This document shows, piece by piece, positions 43,755 through 55,608 of a DNA stretch of 64,000 nt. The translations under genes and the position numbers were made by a program. Each line of letters opens with the position of its first letter. Position 1 is the first letter of the stretch. The stretch comes from Lumbricus terrestris. Lineage: Eukaryota; Annelida; Clitellata; Crassiclitellata; Lumbricidae. Below the pieces are notes generated by a model. The model saw only the letters and a list, made by a program, of their open reading frames with translations. It was not told the origin of the DNA and searched no databases. The stretch is taken from contig OX457036.1 in NCBI GenBank assembly GCA_949752735.1, forward strand, positions 86,373,987 through 86,437,986, read 5' to 3'.

Positions 43755-44126
43755 CTTGTAGGGACGTGAGATGCAATTCCTTGAGACCGACGGTCGCTGA
43801 ATTTGGCTTTCTATTCGTCGATATGTGGAGACTGTAGCCGACTTTTGATCTGGACGGGAAGTAGAGGGTTCGACCGCGAATCAGTCGGAGGTTCTTCAGC
43901 GGAAGAAAGTCGAAGTGGTTGCCTTCTATCGAGACGTACCCGTTCACATCTCGGATGCTCTCCAAGAACGACATATCGTAGTTGTGATTATTGCCGTCGA
44001 GAAATACGATTTCCAGGCTCTCCAGGACGTTAGTGCAGTTAGCGTACATGGAGACGTAGGAAAGGTATTGACTCCATGGATGACCAGTATTCGTACGGCT
44101 CAGAGAACTGTTCGATCCAAGGCATA
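43755..44126 (-). CDS. Gene A exon 2: EGFR-type receptor L domain 1
   Basis: The acceptor CTATATGCAG|TA (phase 1) and the donor CTACAAG|GTATAA (phase 1) bound 372 nt. It reads VCLGSNSSLSRTNTGHPW, NCTNVLESLEIVFLDG, MSFLESIRDVNGYVSI, LPLKNLRLIRGRTLYF, VGLKELHLTSLQ. It aligns along its length with EGFR L1 (VCQGTSNKL..., GLKELPMRNLQ). Gene C exon 2 is three nucleotides shorter. Confidence 0.95.
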
Positions 44127-45239
44127 CTGCATATAGAAGAAAACACCACGTGATATTGCTCACAATTGCATAGCATAGTAGGTCTAAGCTTATAAATACA
44201 GACTGACCTGCATGCTGGTTGTCTTCTTGTTAGGCCTATTTTGACCGACAACAAAATAAAAACCTACATCATAATTTACGTCAAAGTAGACGGTAGCTGG
44301 CGCAAATCATAAATTGCAAGAGCTAATTTTGTGTTCACGTCTTTGTTTCCCAAGTCTGAACACTTTCATAGCATCTTGAAGTAGGGGCCTGCGTGCAAGT
44401 CTCATATCTTTCGAATCATGTGCCGCTGTATAATAATTTGCGCATCTTGGTTAGATGGAGCGACCGCGTTTGTGATGTTATCTGTGTGATCATTATTCCG
44501 TGGCGAAACTTTGACTGCGTATCTCTGATAGTTGCAGCCGAACGGCAGGCCACGAATAACTGTGCCACCCAGACTTGAAGCGTGCGATGATGAATCCTCG
44601 TGGTTGGTAACTATTGGGGAAAATACAGCCGATGAGCGGCAGGCTTGCGATGGTGACATCGACATCTACCATCGCTCTTCTCTTCATGCCTCAACGATCC
44701 GGCTAGACATGGAAATCATAACCTGCCTCTCATTCTACTCACCACATGATCCCACTTGATCCCACAACCGTACTTTCCGTTTATCGTCTTGGTTCCGCTC
44801 CCTTCACGCTGAAATTCTTTGAAGATTATTCTCTTCGGTTCTTGAAGGCATCGTGACACGAAATAGCCAGCTTGTAATTCTTGGCGACGTCAACATTCAC
44901 CTTGTCGATAATGCCGATGCCTCTGATCTTCTAAAGCATTTTGGACTCATCCAGCATGCCAGGGACATGTGGTTGTAGACCTAAGCTGATTCTTTGTATG
45001 GTCAATCATTGGTCATTGCCTCTGATGACACTGCTGTGAACGATCTCGAATTGCATCCGCCAACCATCTCCGATCTCCGACCATTCGCTCGTCAACTCCA
45101 TTCTTCCATCACTCCATTCATTGCCTCTTCACACGATTCACATGGTGCGTGGTCGAAAGGCTCTTCACCACAATCATCACAATGCCTGCCTTTAGAAACG
45201 CCATTCACAACTCAGCGCTGTCATCGGAACCATCTCTCC

Positions 45240-45702
45240 ACTGGGCGCCCGCACAATGGGGTAAGAGGCAGTGGTGTAGTCCTAAAAAATGAAGTGGGGG
45301 GACGCCTGGAAATTGAAGTGGGGGGACGCCTGGAAAATTGAAGTAGAAACTGTAGCAAAAAGTGCAATCTTGCAAGAATTTTGCAAAAAGTGGGGGGACG
45401 GCGTCCCCCCGCGTCCCCGCCCCACTACACCACTGGTAAGAGGGAGCACTTGCCCCTCCTGGAAATTGACATTATATTCTTTTGACTATATATGTTTTGG
45501 TTTCAAAATATTTCTTCACACTAAAGCCCTATTGATATCAATGATGTTAAAATTAAATTAAATTAAGAACTTTGCATTTAGACACTTCTGCGACAATGAC
45601 CAATAAATTATTCTAAGTCTCCTGATTTACATTTCTAAGCTCTTGACAAAATCAAATGACCATTGTGTTTCCCCCTCCTGCAAAATTTCCTCGGGCGCCC
45701 AT
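45240..45702. mobile_element. hAT-type element, CATGGGCGCCCG family, copy 3 (decayed)
   Basis: Ends ACTGGGCGCCCGCA and CTCGGGCGCCCAT. Flanks ATCTCTCC (45232-45239) and ATTTCTCC (45703-45710) are a 7/8 target duplication. It contains the MITE 45269-45435. Confidence 0.7.
45269..45435. mobile_element. hAT-like MITE (167 bp)
   Basis: Inverted ends CAGTGGTGTAGTCC and CCACTACACCACTG; perfect 8-bp target duplication GTAAGAGG (45261-45268, 45436-45443). Inside are tandem copies of GAAGTGGGGGGACGCCTGGA. Confidence 0.9.
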
Positions 45703-48116
45703 ATTTCTCCGTTATATTTCATTTTCGTCGCGCTCGGTGTAGCCTACTAAAAGACGCTATGGGCACTCTCGTGATTCAATTGATCGGCGAGAATGGGTAG
45801 CCCAATTATGGTCTCTCAACCACCTTTACTACCTGAAGGAGTCAGACCAATAATAATCTTGTCTCCCATAATAAATACAACCAAAAAAGACTCTGCGGTG
45901 GTCGATCTCCGCTTTACTGGGACATACATCGCGCTCGCCCATCAATTCGAACTTTTCTGCAGAAGACTTTCTTCAGATGCTGACACAGAAGATCGACAAT
46001 CTTCGTGCATTAACGGCCGTACTCTTGCACGGAATCTAAGTTCGATGGTCTCCACTCGATTCTCAAATGTGAACTTTATCGAGTCATTAAGTCATCTAAT
46101 CAAAAATCTAGTGAGCTTGAACCACTTATCGTTTGTTTTGTTTTGTATGTTTTAGCCCATATCTTGTGTAGCCTATCTATTCAACAGATCCGTTAATTAT
46201 GAGGACCAACAAATACTTGTCAAAATTACCCACTTATTTCACATATCTCATTTCTTTTTAAACTTCTTGAAACTCTTACGACTCTCCAACTTCTTCCCAA
46301 CCTCGAACAAGCGGGTCTTTTGTCTCCAGTACAGTCTGGCTTCAGAGGTAACAATTCCACTGATCGAGGCTCGTCTTTTATCTCTCTTGTCTAACATATA
46401 TAATAAGGGCCATTGGCCAAGACCACCTCTCACTTCCAGCCTTTTTACGTTTCCTCAGCCTTTGACGTAGTCGACCAAGAGAACTTGCTCCAACGTTTGC
46501 AGATATATCCTGTGGCACATAACCCACTTCATTGGTCTAAATCATACCTTTCAGACCGCTTTCAGATTGATGTCCTTAGTGACTCTAGATCCCAGCGGAT
46601 GAAGATTAGATTTTGTTGTACCCTATGTATCAGTGCTCGGACCCATCCTTTATACTCTCTATATAACTGAAGTTCCCCTATTATTTGCCAAGCATGCTGC
46701 GATTTGGAACCTCTATGTAGACCAGCGCCGTCCAACCTCCGGCCCTGCGGCCCCGGAGTGATTTCAGGGGGCCAATCGGACAACTAATAGGCCTATCTTA
46801 GTTCTTTCTCTCACTGGGGCTGAGTTTCTGTAGTCTATCCAGGAGACTGACACACGACTTCTGCTGGCTTTAACATTGCTCTCATTCTTGTTGTGCTCAA
46901 CTAAACTGACCTCGCAAAGCCACGAGAGGATAAATAGGTTTTAAGAGAGGCAAAGCAGGAGAATAGTTTACTATCTAGTTAAGTCTACATCCGTCCTATA
47001 TAATTATCATTTGGTCGATAATTAATTTCAGACTAGCATAGGCCTATGCATTGCACGCCTATAATAATAATATTGTGCAATTTATCAGCTAATCTACAGA
47101 GAGTTATCTTTTGATAACAGTCTGTCCCAGAACCTGGTGTAATTATCCACTCGACTAAGTGTCATTCTTAATAATATTAGACTAGGTCAGCCAATTAGTT
47201 ATATAGGGGCTGTTTACTTTTAGATGATTTTACTGTTATCAATATTTCCTGCGTTAGAATGACGTTACTTACAATGATATGAATAGGGTAATCGAGTGAC
47301 TATTTGGACACCCTGGATTGACAAGATGAAAAGTTGGCATGCAGCCCTAATGCAATGTATGTATGTACGTATGCATATATGTACATGTATGTATATTACT
47401 TTAGTTTTAATTTTAGAGTAGTTTATCGAATCATTCATGATCAAGTGCAACAATAACTAACAACATGTCAAAGAGTTTGAAGAATACGTGCAATAACTTT
47501 TAAAATTTCACAATTTAGTCAGGGGTAAACGATTTGTGGGATATGAAGCTGAGACAACTTATGGGCCATTCCACGGTATTCGAAATGTTACGGACTCTAC
47601 ATTTCGGAGACTTTGAGTCCCTCATACAGAGAGATGAAAACTGTTTAAATTATTTAAATATTTTTCCCAGATGCCGCTTCAATCATAGACTAGTTTGGTA
47701 TTAGTTAGACTTTGCTGGCTGTGATGTATCATTTTTGGTGAATTAAAATGTTTGCGTTACGGACTCTACAGAAAAGTTCCCTCAACTTTTTTGATGACTG
47801 AACTATCCTGATTTCCTGTGAAATTATAATATACAAAATCTTTTGAGACACAACCTTAGATTTGCCAGCCATTTCTGTTGATATAGTCATATTTGCATTT
47901 GTTTTTTTGATAAGTACTGATGTTGAGCACTCACTTATTGAACACACTATGCGTTACGGACTCTACGTTACGGACTCTACAGTTATGGACCATAAACAAA
48001 AACTGATTAATTTCCATGAAAACAGTTAATTTATACTTTCTATAGCAACTATTTTCATCATTTTAATTGCTTGCAAGGTACTACGGGAAGTTTCAGAGCT
48101 CAAATTGAACAAATAT

Positions 48117-48766
48117 CGTCGCCTCAGAATTATCTTGTCGTATGTCCATTTTTTTCAAAATCGAGTTTAGACTTGATTTGTAGCAAAAAATTGTTTATCT
48201 TTCTTCCCTGTTAACCGTTAGGAGATACGACAAGTCGTTTTAAAGATATTCAACGAAAACTACTTGTCGTATGTCCCAATTTCAGTGTAGAGTTTGTCGT
48301 ATCTCCATAGAAAGCTCGTCGTTGATTGGACGAAAGGAGATACGACATCATTACACTGCCCACTTCGTTGTATCATAATGTCGTATGTCCAGGGAATAAA
48401 AGTTCTTTTATTTAAAAAAGGGTATTAAACTTGCGAAAATTGAAACGAACAAAGTCGCAAATGATTGTGTATTGCTTTCTTTTATTATTTGAATTTTTTC
48501 AAAAAAATTTCTCGTCAGGATGACTGGCAATTGATTTAAATCCATTTTAAACAACATTTTCAAAAATTTTACAGAACCGTTCTAAATTTCAGTTTAATTT
48601 TAATGCAACAACCTTTAATCAATCCCGATGCTTTAATATGACGTCTTTGCCTAAAGTTTTATTGCACTCATTTTTTTAAATTTCTGTCCAAAGTTCCGAA
48701 ATTTCAAACTCGATTTTCTCGGAATTCACAAAAGTGGACATACGACAAGATAATTCTGAGGCGACG
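48117..48766. mobile_element. Non-autonomous DNA transposon, CGTCGCC family, copy 2 (650 bp)
   Basis: Ends CGTCGCCTCAGAATTATCTT and inverse; 4-bp target duplication ATAT (48113-48116, 48767-48770). The interior is homologous to 4526-5226 in opposite orientation, with copies of GGAGATACGAC. Nested in 47563-50649. Confidence 0.85.
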
Positions 48767-48984
48767 ATATGGTGTTTTATTGTCACCAACAATCAATGGA
48801 ATGCTTGTACAGTTCAAAGATCTGTAATGTCGAAGCTCTTAATGTTTCTGAAGTTTAGGTCATTCTGTAACACTAGTCACAGGGTCAATGAACTTGAAAA
48901 GACCTATTTCATCTTTTGCTGCAGGTGCATAGCTTTTCAAAAATCTGATCATTCCATAATAATTTCATGTTATCCACATTATTT

Positions 48985-49290
48985 ATTGCTCAGTGGAGAG
49001 AGCGCTGGTCGATAAACTGAGAGTCTTTATCGCGACCCGAGTTCAAGCCTCGCTCAGGGCAAACATTTATTTTAGTTTCTGTTAGCTGCCAGTGGCGCTT
49101 TCTGTTGTGTTGTTTGCCTCGGGCTTGTTGAAAATAAGATGGCCCCTCCAACTCCTGGCTTGGCCAAATCAGGAGCGTTCCAGCACTTAGGCCATTAGTG
49201 TTAAGTTACCGAGCCGACCTGCGTGTCGTGTGAAGCTTGCCGTATTTCGTATAACGTGTACCGGTAATCGTTCTGCGGTTTGTCAGATTG
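48985..49290 (+). repeat. tRNA-derived SINE (family 2), single diverged copy
   Basis: Matches the unit at 24890-26083: CTCAGTGGAGAGAGCGCTGG, GTTCAAGCCTCGCTCAGGGC, then TTCTGTTAGCTGCC..GGCGCTTT and GTATTTCGTATAACGTG. Differs at many bases, so it is an older copy. Tail (AT)n near 49300. Confidence 0.85.
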
Positions 49291-50659
49291 AATGTCAATA
49301 AACGAATATATATATATATCAATAACTTGTCAATTCTGTCTGGAAAGTAGAGCAGATTGCCCAATTTGTCATTCACAACATGCAGTATTCACCTTTGTAG
49401 CTTAGTCTTGTTTCAGTTAGCACTACTCTTCTTCTGGACACATGGACCTAAATTTAGACAAACCAATTTTTACACCTTATCCAGTGCAAAATCTGGTTTA
49501 CTTAGAAGGTTGAGGAGCACCACCCGCTTCTCGTGGCGCTCTCGCCCTAGACTTGCTCCGAGTTAAACATTTATAAACTCTTGCTTTCTTGAACATATAC
49601 AGCTCATGGTCTAAAAAAAATCATGATTCTGATTCTGTAAGTACTGGTACTTGAATATGATTCTGTAAGTAGGTGCAGATTCCATGGCATGAAGTACATT
49701 GTTGTAGACTTTCTGCCTGTGCTCTCCACATGTTCTTTAACTGTTTCCACCATTTCTATGAATAATCGAGGAAAATTAACTAGCATGGGCCTACTATTCA
49801 TTTAAATTATTGATTACGTAACCTTGTTTTAACAGCGTTTATAAATCAATATAAATGCAATGAATATATAATAAAACACATAAATACATCATGCTATATG
49901 TTGATTTATGTGTGTTAGATGTCAGCTAAATAAAATTTCTAAATGTCTTAAAGTTGTTGACTAATTCCATGCTTTTCACATGGTAGCTTAGAACGTGATG
50001 AATAAAAGGAATCATTTAAACAAGATACATGCTGAATGTTTAGCTTCCATGCATAATTTCTGGCAATTTTAGCCATTATCTCATGAGCTGAACTTGTGCT
50101 TGGTAGAGTCCGTAACGTTTTTTGTAGAGTCCGTAACGATATTCAACTTCGCATAAAAAAATTTAGAGCAACATTAGGAAAAGGATTCTATGCTTACTGA
50201 GTAGTCTACAATGGGGAGTCAGAGGAATAGAGATAACAAGTTTGCTGCTCAATTCGAAATGCCTGCAAAACAAATCAGAAGCCCCAGAATGTTACGGACT
50301 CTACAACTCATGTTTTGCCCGAGCAAATCTGGACACAAGATGAGGTGAATTTTTGATCACGAAGTATTTATCACTTACCCTCACCATGGTCATGATGTCC
50401 AGCTAAAAATATTCGACATTGGATTTACATTAGAAATTTAGCTTTTAAAAATTGCATGTAGAGTCCGTAACGCAAAAAATCAAATTTGCCACTTTGAAGC
50501 AAAGTCGACACAAAACGAAAAGTGCAGAAAGACAAATTCTTTTGGAATCTTATACTAGAACCATCTAGCTATAACAGAAATTAATAACAATTTATAATTC
50601 AAATATTTTTTATTGACCCCTCATGGACTCCAATACCGTGGAATGGCCCTTATCTATCG

Positions 50660-50945
50660 CATCGTATTTCGTGTCGTATCAGATAATTATTTATAAAGCT
50701 ACTCTCGCAGCATGGACTATTGAGAGGCGCTTTCAGCACAGAAAGTCCGGGGGGAAGGCCTTGAGAGTGGTAGGATGCAAGGATTAGCCCAAACATGAGC
50801 TTAGCCCGTAAAGTAGCGGAAAGTTCATTCCATGTGGACGGGTCTATCACGGCAAATGTTCGGCTCTGAGTCCAGGCACATCGAACACGAGTGACAAAGA
50901 GGTCAAGACGGTCTATTACTCTCATGACCAACGTTCTCATAATTG
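50660..50945 (-). pseudogene. LINE ORF2 C-terminal fragment
   Basis: Minus-strand frame reads RTFAVIDPSTWNELSATLRA then a short tail, the WN.LP landmark of CR1/L2 proteins (compare DPSTWNGLPLALR at 5405-5810). Confidence 0.65.
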
Positions 50946-51028
50946 CACAGTTACTGTAGGCTACGCGTCTACCCTTTATTGCAATGGCTTTGAACTGCGA
51001 AAGCAGACGAAACTTTCAGTGCTCGGCG

Positions 51029-52149
51029 CATGGGCGCCCGCACTTAGGTGCAGGGGAGCCTCCTGGAAAATTGACACCTATGTTCTTATACTACTACCTT
51101 TGAGGTTTTAACAAATTTCTTTGCATTAATGCACCAATGAAACGAATGATACAGACAGTCACTGTGGTAGTCAGAAATCTACGTTTAGAGATCTCTATAG
51201 AAACAAACATGCTCTGATAACTTTCTGCCTTGCATGTTCAAGCTCTTTCTAAAAACTGTAACAATGACCATTGGCTTTCAACCATCCTGTGGGCGCCCAT
51301 GTAAACAGCAGGCCTATCGATTATGGCCTACTTGAGTGGAATCCAGCTGCAGTGCAAATAATCATAACTGCAAAAAAATTAAATACTAATGCAAAAATTT
51401 GAACATTTATCAAATTACACTGAAATTACACCAGGGAGATCTGTTTATTCAACAGTAAATTATGTAAACCAAGTCTGCTATAAGCCAGGTTCCATTTTGT
51501 TTATTTTGCAAGCCTTCAGTACAGAATATAGGGAGGTCAAACTGCAGATAAACTTGGATAAGGGGCTCTGGTTAGCATGCCTCGGGATTTACACCGAAAA
51601 CTGGCAAAGAGATCTGTTCAAAAGAATTTACACCCACACCTATCTGATCCACGGATACTCCATCTTCTTAAACGACACCCGCATTAACAGCTACACTGGC
51701 CCTCTGGCTACCAGACTAGGACCTCCTTCTGACTACTCTTTAAAATTGGCTTCTGACTCGATGCAGCACATGTGAAAAGCTGGTGCCCTGCGATTGGCTT
51801 TCGAGTGGTGCTTTAGAAGCAGCTAGAGGAGCACTTGCCCCTTGAAAACTGAACCTAGTTTTCGTTCATTTATTCATTCGTTCATTCTATGGACTTATAA
51901 TATAGCGCACCTTTAGGAAACTACTTTTTAAAATCTACTTTTTGATTTTTAACAATTTTCTAAGGAAACTATTCGTATAAAAATTATACACACAAAAACT
52001 GAGAAATCTGCATAAGAGACCTCTTTGAAAAAACCCGTATTCTTAATTTCCAGCTCTGGATTTTTTAAGCTCTTGCTACTAAAAAATCTAACCGTGACTA
52101 ATGACTATCTTAAAATTCCCCCCTGCAAAAATTTACACTGGCGCCCATG
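51029..52149. mobile_element. hAT-type transposon, CATGGGCGCCCG family, copy 2 (1121 bp)
   Basis: Ends CATGGGCGCCCGCAC and CACTGGCGCCCATG; perfect 8-bp target duplication GCTCGGCG (51021-51028, 52150-52157). Homologous in opposite orientation to 30886-32252. A 128-codon plus-strand frame at 51389-51775 has no recognised domain; the later part resembles a LINE tail. Confidence 0.9.
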
Positions 52150-52299
52150 GCTCGGCGGCAAAGTTAAACACAGTAAATTTGAAGCAATTTTTCATTAGTT
52201 CTTATATATTATAGGATCTGGAGCAACATTTGAAGTTATGCCAGAGTTCATTTGAAACCAAAAATATTTTTCTTTGCTATAGGGTACCCTACTGCTTAC

Positions 52300-52396
52300 C
52301 TCTTGAAGCGGCGTTGACGAGAAGTAATCCAATCTGATGAAAGTCTATTAAAGCAATGGCCAGGAGGCAAAATGGAAAACATATTCTCTTCTCCAT
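52300..52396 (-). CDS. Gene A exon 1: start codon and signal peptide
   Basis: ATG at 52396 opens MEKRICFPFCLLAIALIDF, a basic N-terminus and hydrophobic core, followed by GLLLVNAASR. The donor AGAG|GTAAGC leaves phase 1, which with exon 2 codes Val before CLGSN; cleavage near NAA is likely. It matches gene C exon 1 in form, size and donor phase. Confidence 0.9.
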
Positions 52397-52610
52397 TCTG
52401 CAAACCGGCTAACTATACAACTCCCTGATGAATTAACGTTCAGCCAATTCCTCTGATACACACAAGTCATACTCAGACGAGACATCAAACACAGGCTCTT
52501 GCTCTGACGTTTTGTCACTTGACGGAAATTAGGTTAAATGCATAAGTCACGCGTTCACTCAGTTATAACGATTAGAAGCGATTAGACCATGTCAGAGTTT
52601 AGGCTAAATT
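52397..52610 (-). promoter_or_regulatory. Conserved 5' flank of gene A (likely promoter or 5' UTR)
   Basis: Homologous to 7306-7520 upstream of gene C (GAATTAACGTTCAGCCAATT; TATAACGATTAGAAG). The transcription start cannot be placed from sequence alone. Confidence 0.4.
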
Positions 52611-52859
52611 GCTACATATAAACGGGGAGTCGTATAGTTAGCTGGTCTGCTATGCTCGAGAAATACCACAATCTGCAACCAAAACCATGAGCGGTTAAGA
52701 TAAAATTTATTGATGGGCGCATTGGAGTTGATAATGGGAAGATTTGCCTTTTCAACGCTTCAACAGGGCCATCAAGAACTTTGCAAAGAGACTCAAGAAG
52801 TTTTGACACTGATGGGGGGCACATTGAACACAAGTTTCGAAGCACTATCAAGTTCATTT

Positions 52860-53137
52860 GATAACAGTTATTATTTTGAGATGTGACTTAATAAAATCGG
52901 TTTTTGTTACTTTTTGCTGGTTACGCTTTTGAATCGTCAAAACACAGTGGGTGGTCTTACTAAAAGTGATATAACTTTTGTTCTGTTTGAAATATTTTGA
53001 TGAAATCTGGCCATCATGTGTAGATCTATATATGGATTGTCTTTAAGCCTGTAGAATTTCATTTCAAAATTCTTACTTCTGGCCAATATATTGGAAAAGA
53101 ATTTAAAGAGGCCTCTTTTGGCCCACCCTGTATATCC
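52860..53137 (-). mobile_element. Fragment of a Tc1/mariner-like element (other end)
   Basis: Ends TTTTGGCCCACCCTGTA, the inverse of the terminus at 24366. The preceding 270 bp read as degenerate non-coding mariner interior. Confidence 0.5.
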
Positions 53138-53559
53138 GGTTTCTTAATTGGTGCACACTTATATAATTATAATATTATTTTCTCAGACTTATACCATCAA
53201 GATAATCGTAGCTAGGCCCCAAGTGTCAATGATTTCACGATTTCTACTATGACGCATTGATTGTACCTCATCACCTGTCATAAGCTTCATGTTAGCCTAC
53301 TCATCATTTTTAAGGTCTTTGAAAACCGACTTTACTCCATCGCTTTGAAACGTTGCGCCACTGTTCTAATACATTGACATTAGGTAACTTTTCATCCTTG
53401 CCGACCTCAGTACTGTTGCTGTCATAGCTCTTACTAAGGCTCAATATTGACTCCAGCACAGCATATTCTATATTGTTTTTTACAGGTTTGCAACAAATAA
53501 GCAGTCTTACTTTAATGTAGGCCTAAGATAAACACTCGTATCTTACAAATGGACAACTT
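53138..53559. other. Upstream intergenic sequence of gene A
   Basis: Shares ATATCCGGTTTCTT and GGTCTTTGAAAAC blocks with the gene C upstream region; no gene seen. Confidence 0.5.
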
Positions 53560-53900
53560 TATGAATTACCATGGCACCGTTGTTCGAGGTTTTTAAGAAA
53601 GAAATGAGGAGGACGGATTACCAGATAGAAGTTGAGATCGACTAGATGGAGACAGCGTATTCCAAAGAGAGGGGCGAATTGATGTAAAGGATTGGGACTG
53701 AGCCATAACCGTTCTAGTAGCAGGAACTAGAGTCTAGAAGATCAAATCTATTTGAAGAGCGGAGTGGACGATGCGAGGAGGCTGAAACAGGCCTGTGAAT
53801 TTAATTAGATATTTTGGGGCAAGACCCAGTTGTGCTTTGGAGAACAAGATGAGGATTTTGAACTTAATGCGCGCAGCTAGAGGAAGCCAATGGAGCTGCT
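53560..53900 (-). pseudogene. LINE ORF2 C-terminal fragment
   Basis: Minus strand reads HWLPLAARIKFKILILFS, KAQLGLAPKYLI, then DLLDSSSC and SPLSLEYAVS with breaks: the CR1/L2-type post-RT region. A related trace is near 63260-63420. Confidence 0.65.
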
Positions 53901-54802
53901 CAAATATGAAAGTAGAAATAATATGAGATTAATCTGGCGGCAGCGTTTAGGACCGACGGTAAAGGTGAAAGACGAACCTTTTAGAAGAGAATTACAGTAC
54001 TTAGTCAATTCTGGAGCAAATGAAAGTATGAGCCAAAGTGGTAAAAACAGAAGAGGAAACAGAACGCCGAATAGCCCGTAGCAGCCGTAAATGAAAATAT
54101 GAAGAACGTGCAAATTTAGTTTATGGTCTTTGAAAGAAAATGAACTCTATCTAAGCCTAAGGCAACACCCAGATCACGAGCAGGCGAAGAAAAGGTGTAG
54201 TGAGAAAATACTTCAGAGAGGAGAACAAAATCAATTTTAAAAAGCTGCAGAAGTGTGCCAAACGAAATGAACTGGGTTTTGGAGGTATTAAGACAGAGAG
54301 AAGAATAGTCTATAGTAGCCTATTTATGATCAGATATGAAATATATTAAAGTTAGAATAACCATTTCCCATAATTATAAGCACCGAGTAGCAGCAAACAA
54401 CACTAAGAAAGAGGCCTGTGAGTTTGACTGCTCAATTATAACGCCCGTTTGCTTAGTCTATCTCAGAAACTTCCTGATTCATCAGGTCCGGGTATTTGCG
54501 GCAGTTTGGCTAGTGTAAAGAAACATAATATGAGAAATAGTCGGGTCTTCTCATGCTTGTATTGGTATGGTAGTCAGAGGATTTGCAAAAACAGTGGTTG
54601 GCAACAGCGCAGTCCATCCAGGGTAATTAATTTAGGTCAAACTAAAGCTTCCGCATTCAGACGTTAGTTAGCAATTACATACAAAATATTAATGGCTTGA
54701 TATTAAACTAAAGGGACAGTTACGAATGTTGAACTAATTCTTCACTTATTTGCGAAATAACTTTAGGTTCATTTGCAGTGGGATACTCACAGTCACTCAG
54801 TC

Positions 54803-55197
54803 CAGGGACGGTTCCTGGAGGGGCAACCCGGTCATGCCCTCCATCATAAATGTGTAATTGTGTATGGAACGTGCCCCCCCCAACAGGTTTCAACAAGCTT
54901 TCGAACAACGCAACGGGAAAAGTAGGATACGGCTAAAAATTAATGATATGGCATTGGCTTGGGAAAATGGTACATGTTGAAGAGATTTCGTCGATGATGA
55001 TTAAATGACTAAACAAAGGTCGTCACTGTTTCGGTAGGGAAATTTGGTATATATTTTCTATTTTCAAGACATTTTGATATTTTTACCAGATGACTAAAAA
55101 ATGTCGTCAAATTTTCGGCCAAAGACCAACGATACTTTTCCCAACCCCAAGGTAACAAACTTTGCCCCCCCTTCGAAAATTTCTGTATCCGCCCCTG
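54803..55197. mobile_element. hAT-like decayed element
   Basis: Ends CAGGGACGGTTCC and GTATCCGCCCCTG are approximately inverted, with the AAAATGTCGTCAAATTTTCGG module inside as in other MITEs here. No matching 8-bp flanks. Confidence 0.5.
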
Positions 55198-55608
55198 ACT
55201 GTCAGTTATTTTCGCAATTCAAATAACCATTAAGATGCCCCAAAAGTCAGGAGAGAAGCATGCGATGTTCATTGGCTTTTCATCGTTGAATGTTATTTCT
55301 TGATTGTGATTGTTGGTCCTCTTGTATTGGAACAAACGGGCAAAATGCTGATTCAATATTTGAAGTGAGCGCTGTTCTGGAGTAGCCAGCCTTCGCGCAG
55401 TATTTTTAATCAGCGTTAATTTTCCACACAAACATCTTATTTCTGATTTCATTTCCGACTTAACATTCGATCGCGATATTGAAATAAGCTTTCTGTTCTA
55501 AATATTTTCAAAGTCTAAACGCAAAGTAAAGAAATCCGTTTATTTATAATCATTCTGGTTACAGTTATAGCAAAGATTAGCCTATATCATATTTAGGGTC
55601 TTATCATA
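55198..55608. other. Intergenic sequence, no gene recognised
   Basis: A 77-codon minus-strand frame at 55219-55452 matches no family I know. Nothing else seen. Confidence 0.5.

Larger units (their letters stand above)
44690..46740 (+). pseudogene. Degenerate LINE (CR1/L2-like) with endonuclease and RT traces
   Basis: Frame-shifted plus-strand pieces include RNSQLVILGDVNIHLVDNAD, FGLIQHARD and LHPPTISD (AP-endonuclease blocks, 44850-45070). Then LEQAGLLSPVQSGFRGNNST and SSAFDVVDQENLLQRL, with YLSDRFQIDVLSD (reverse transcriptase, 46290-46600). Stops and shifts abound. A hAT element with a nested MITE splits the two halves. It lies in gene A intron 1. Confidence 0.7.
47563..50649. mobile_element. 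3.1-kb DNA transposon with subterminal TTACGGACTCTAC repeats
   Basis: Ends GGGCCATTCCACGGTATT and its inverse AATACCGTGGAATGGCCC; 4-bp target duplication TTAT (47559-47562, 50650-50653). The word GTTACGGACTCTAC recurs near 47588, 47755, 47950 and 47965. It appears mostly inverted (GTAGAGTCCGTAAC) near 50105, 50125 and 50459, and once forward near 50289. Such subterminal clusters often bind transposase. The element hosts another transposon (48117-48766) and a SINE (48985-49290). No transposase recognised. Confidence 0.85.
10782..52396 (-). other. Gene A: complete kinase-less EGFR-like receptor gene with 16 coding exons
   Basis: Joining exons 52300-52396, 43755-44126, 41037-41174, 39665-39751, 38692-38807, 38228-38369, 37905-38012, 36899-37001, 30503-30652, 29090-29376, 26349-26560, 23852-24160, 22792-23100, 21496-21664, 20314-20415 and 10782-11620 gives 3540 nt, a single open frame of 1179 codons plus stop. 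Predicted order by residue: signal peptide 1-29, L1 to about 200, Cys-rich II to about 360, L2 to about 530, Cys-rich IV to 604, modules 605-707 and 708-810, stalk 811-866, membrane helix about 868-888, cytoplasmic tail to 1179. Human EGFR has the same ectodomain order, but its kinase would sit between helix and tail. Here nothing does. Seen: exons, phases, motifs. Inferred: membrane receptor whose tail is phosphorylated by another kinase. Exon 4 end is the only ambiguous junction. Confidence 0.88.

Noticed and set aside
53877..54113. Hydrophobic 78-codon minus-strand frame (LFPLLFLPLWLIL) as a membrane protein
   Set aside because: It overlaps the upstream side of a LINE remnant, has no conserved motif, and its partner frame is equally open.
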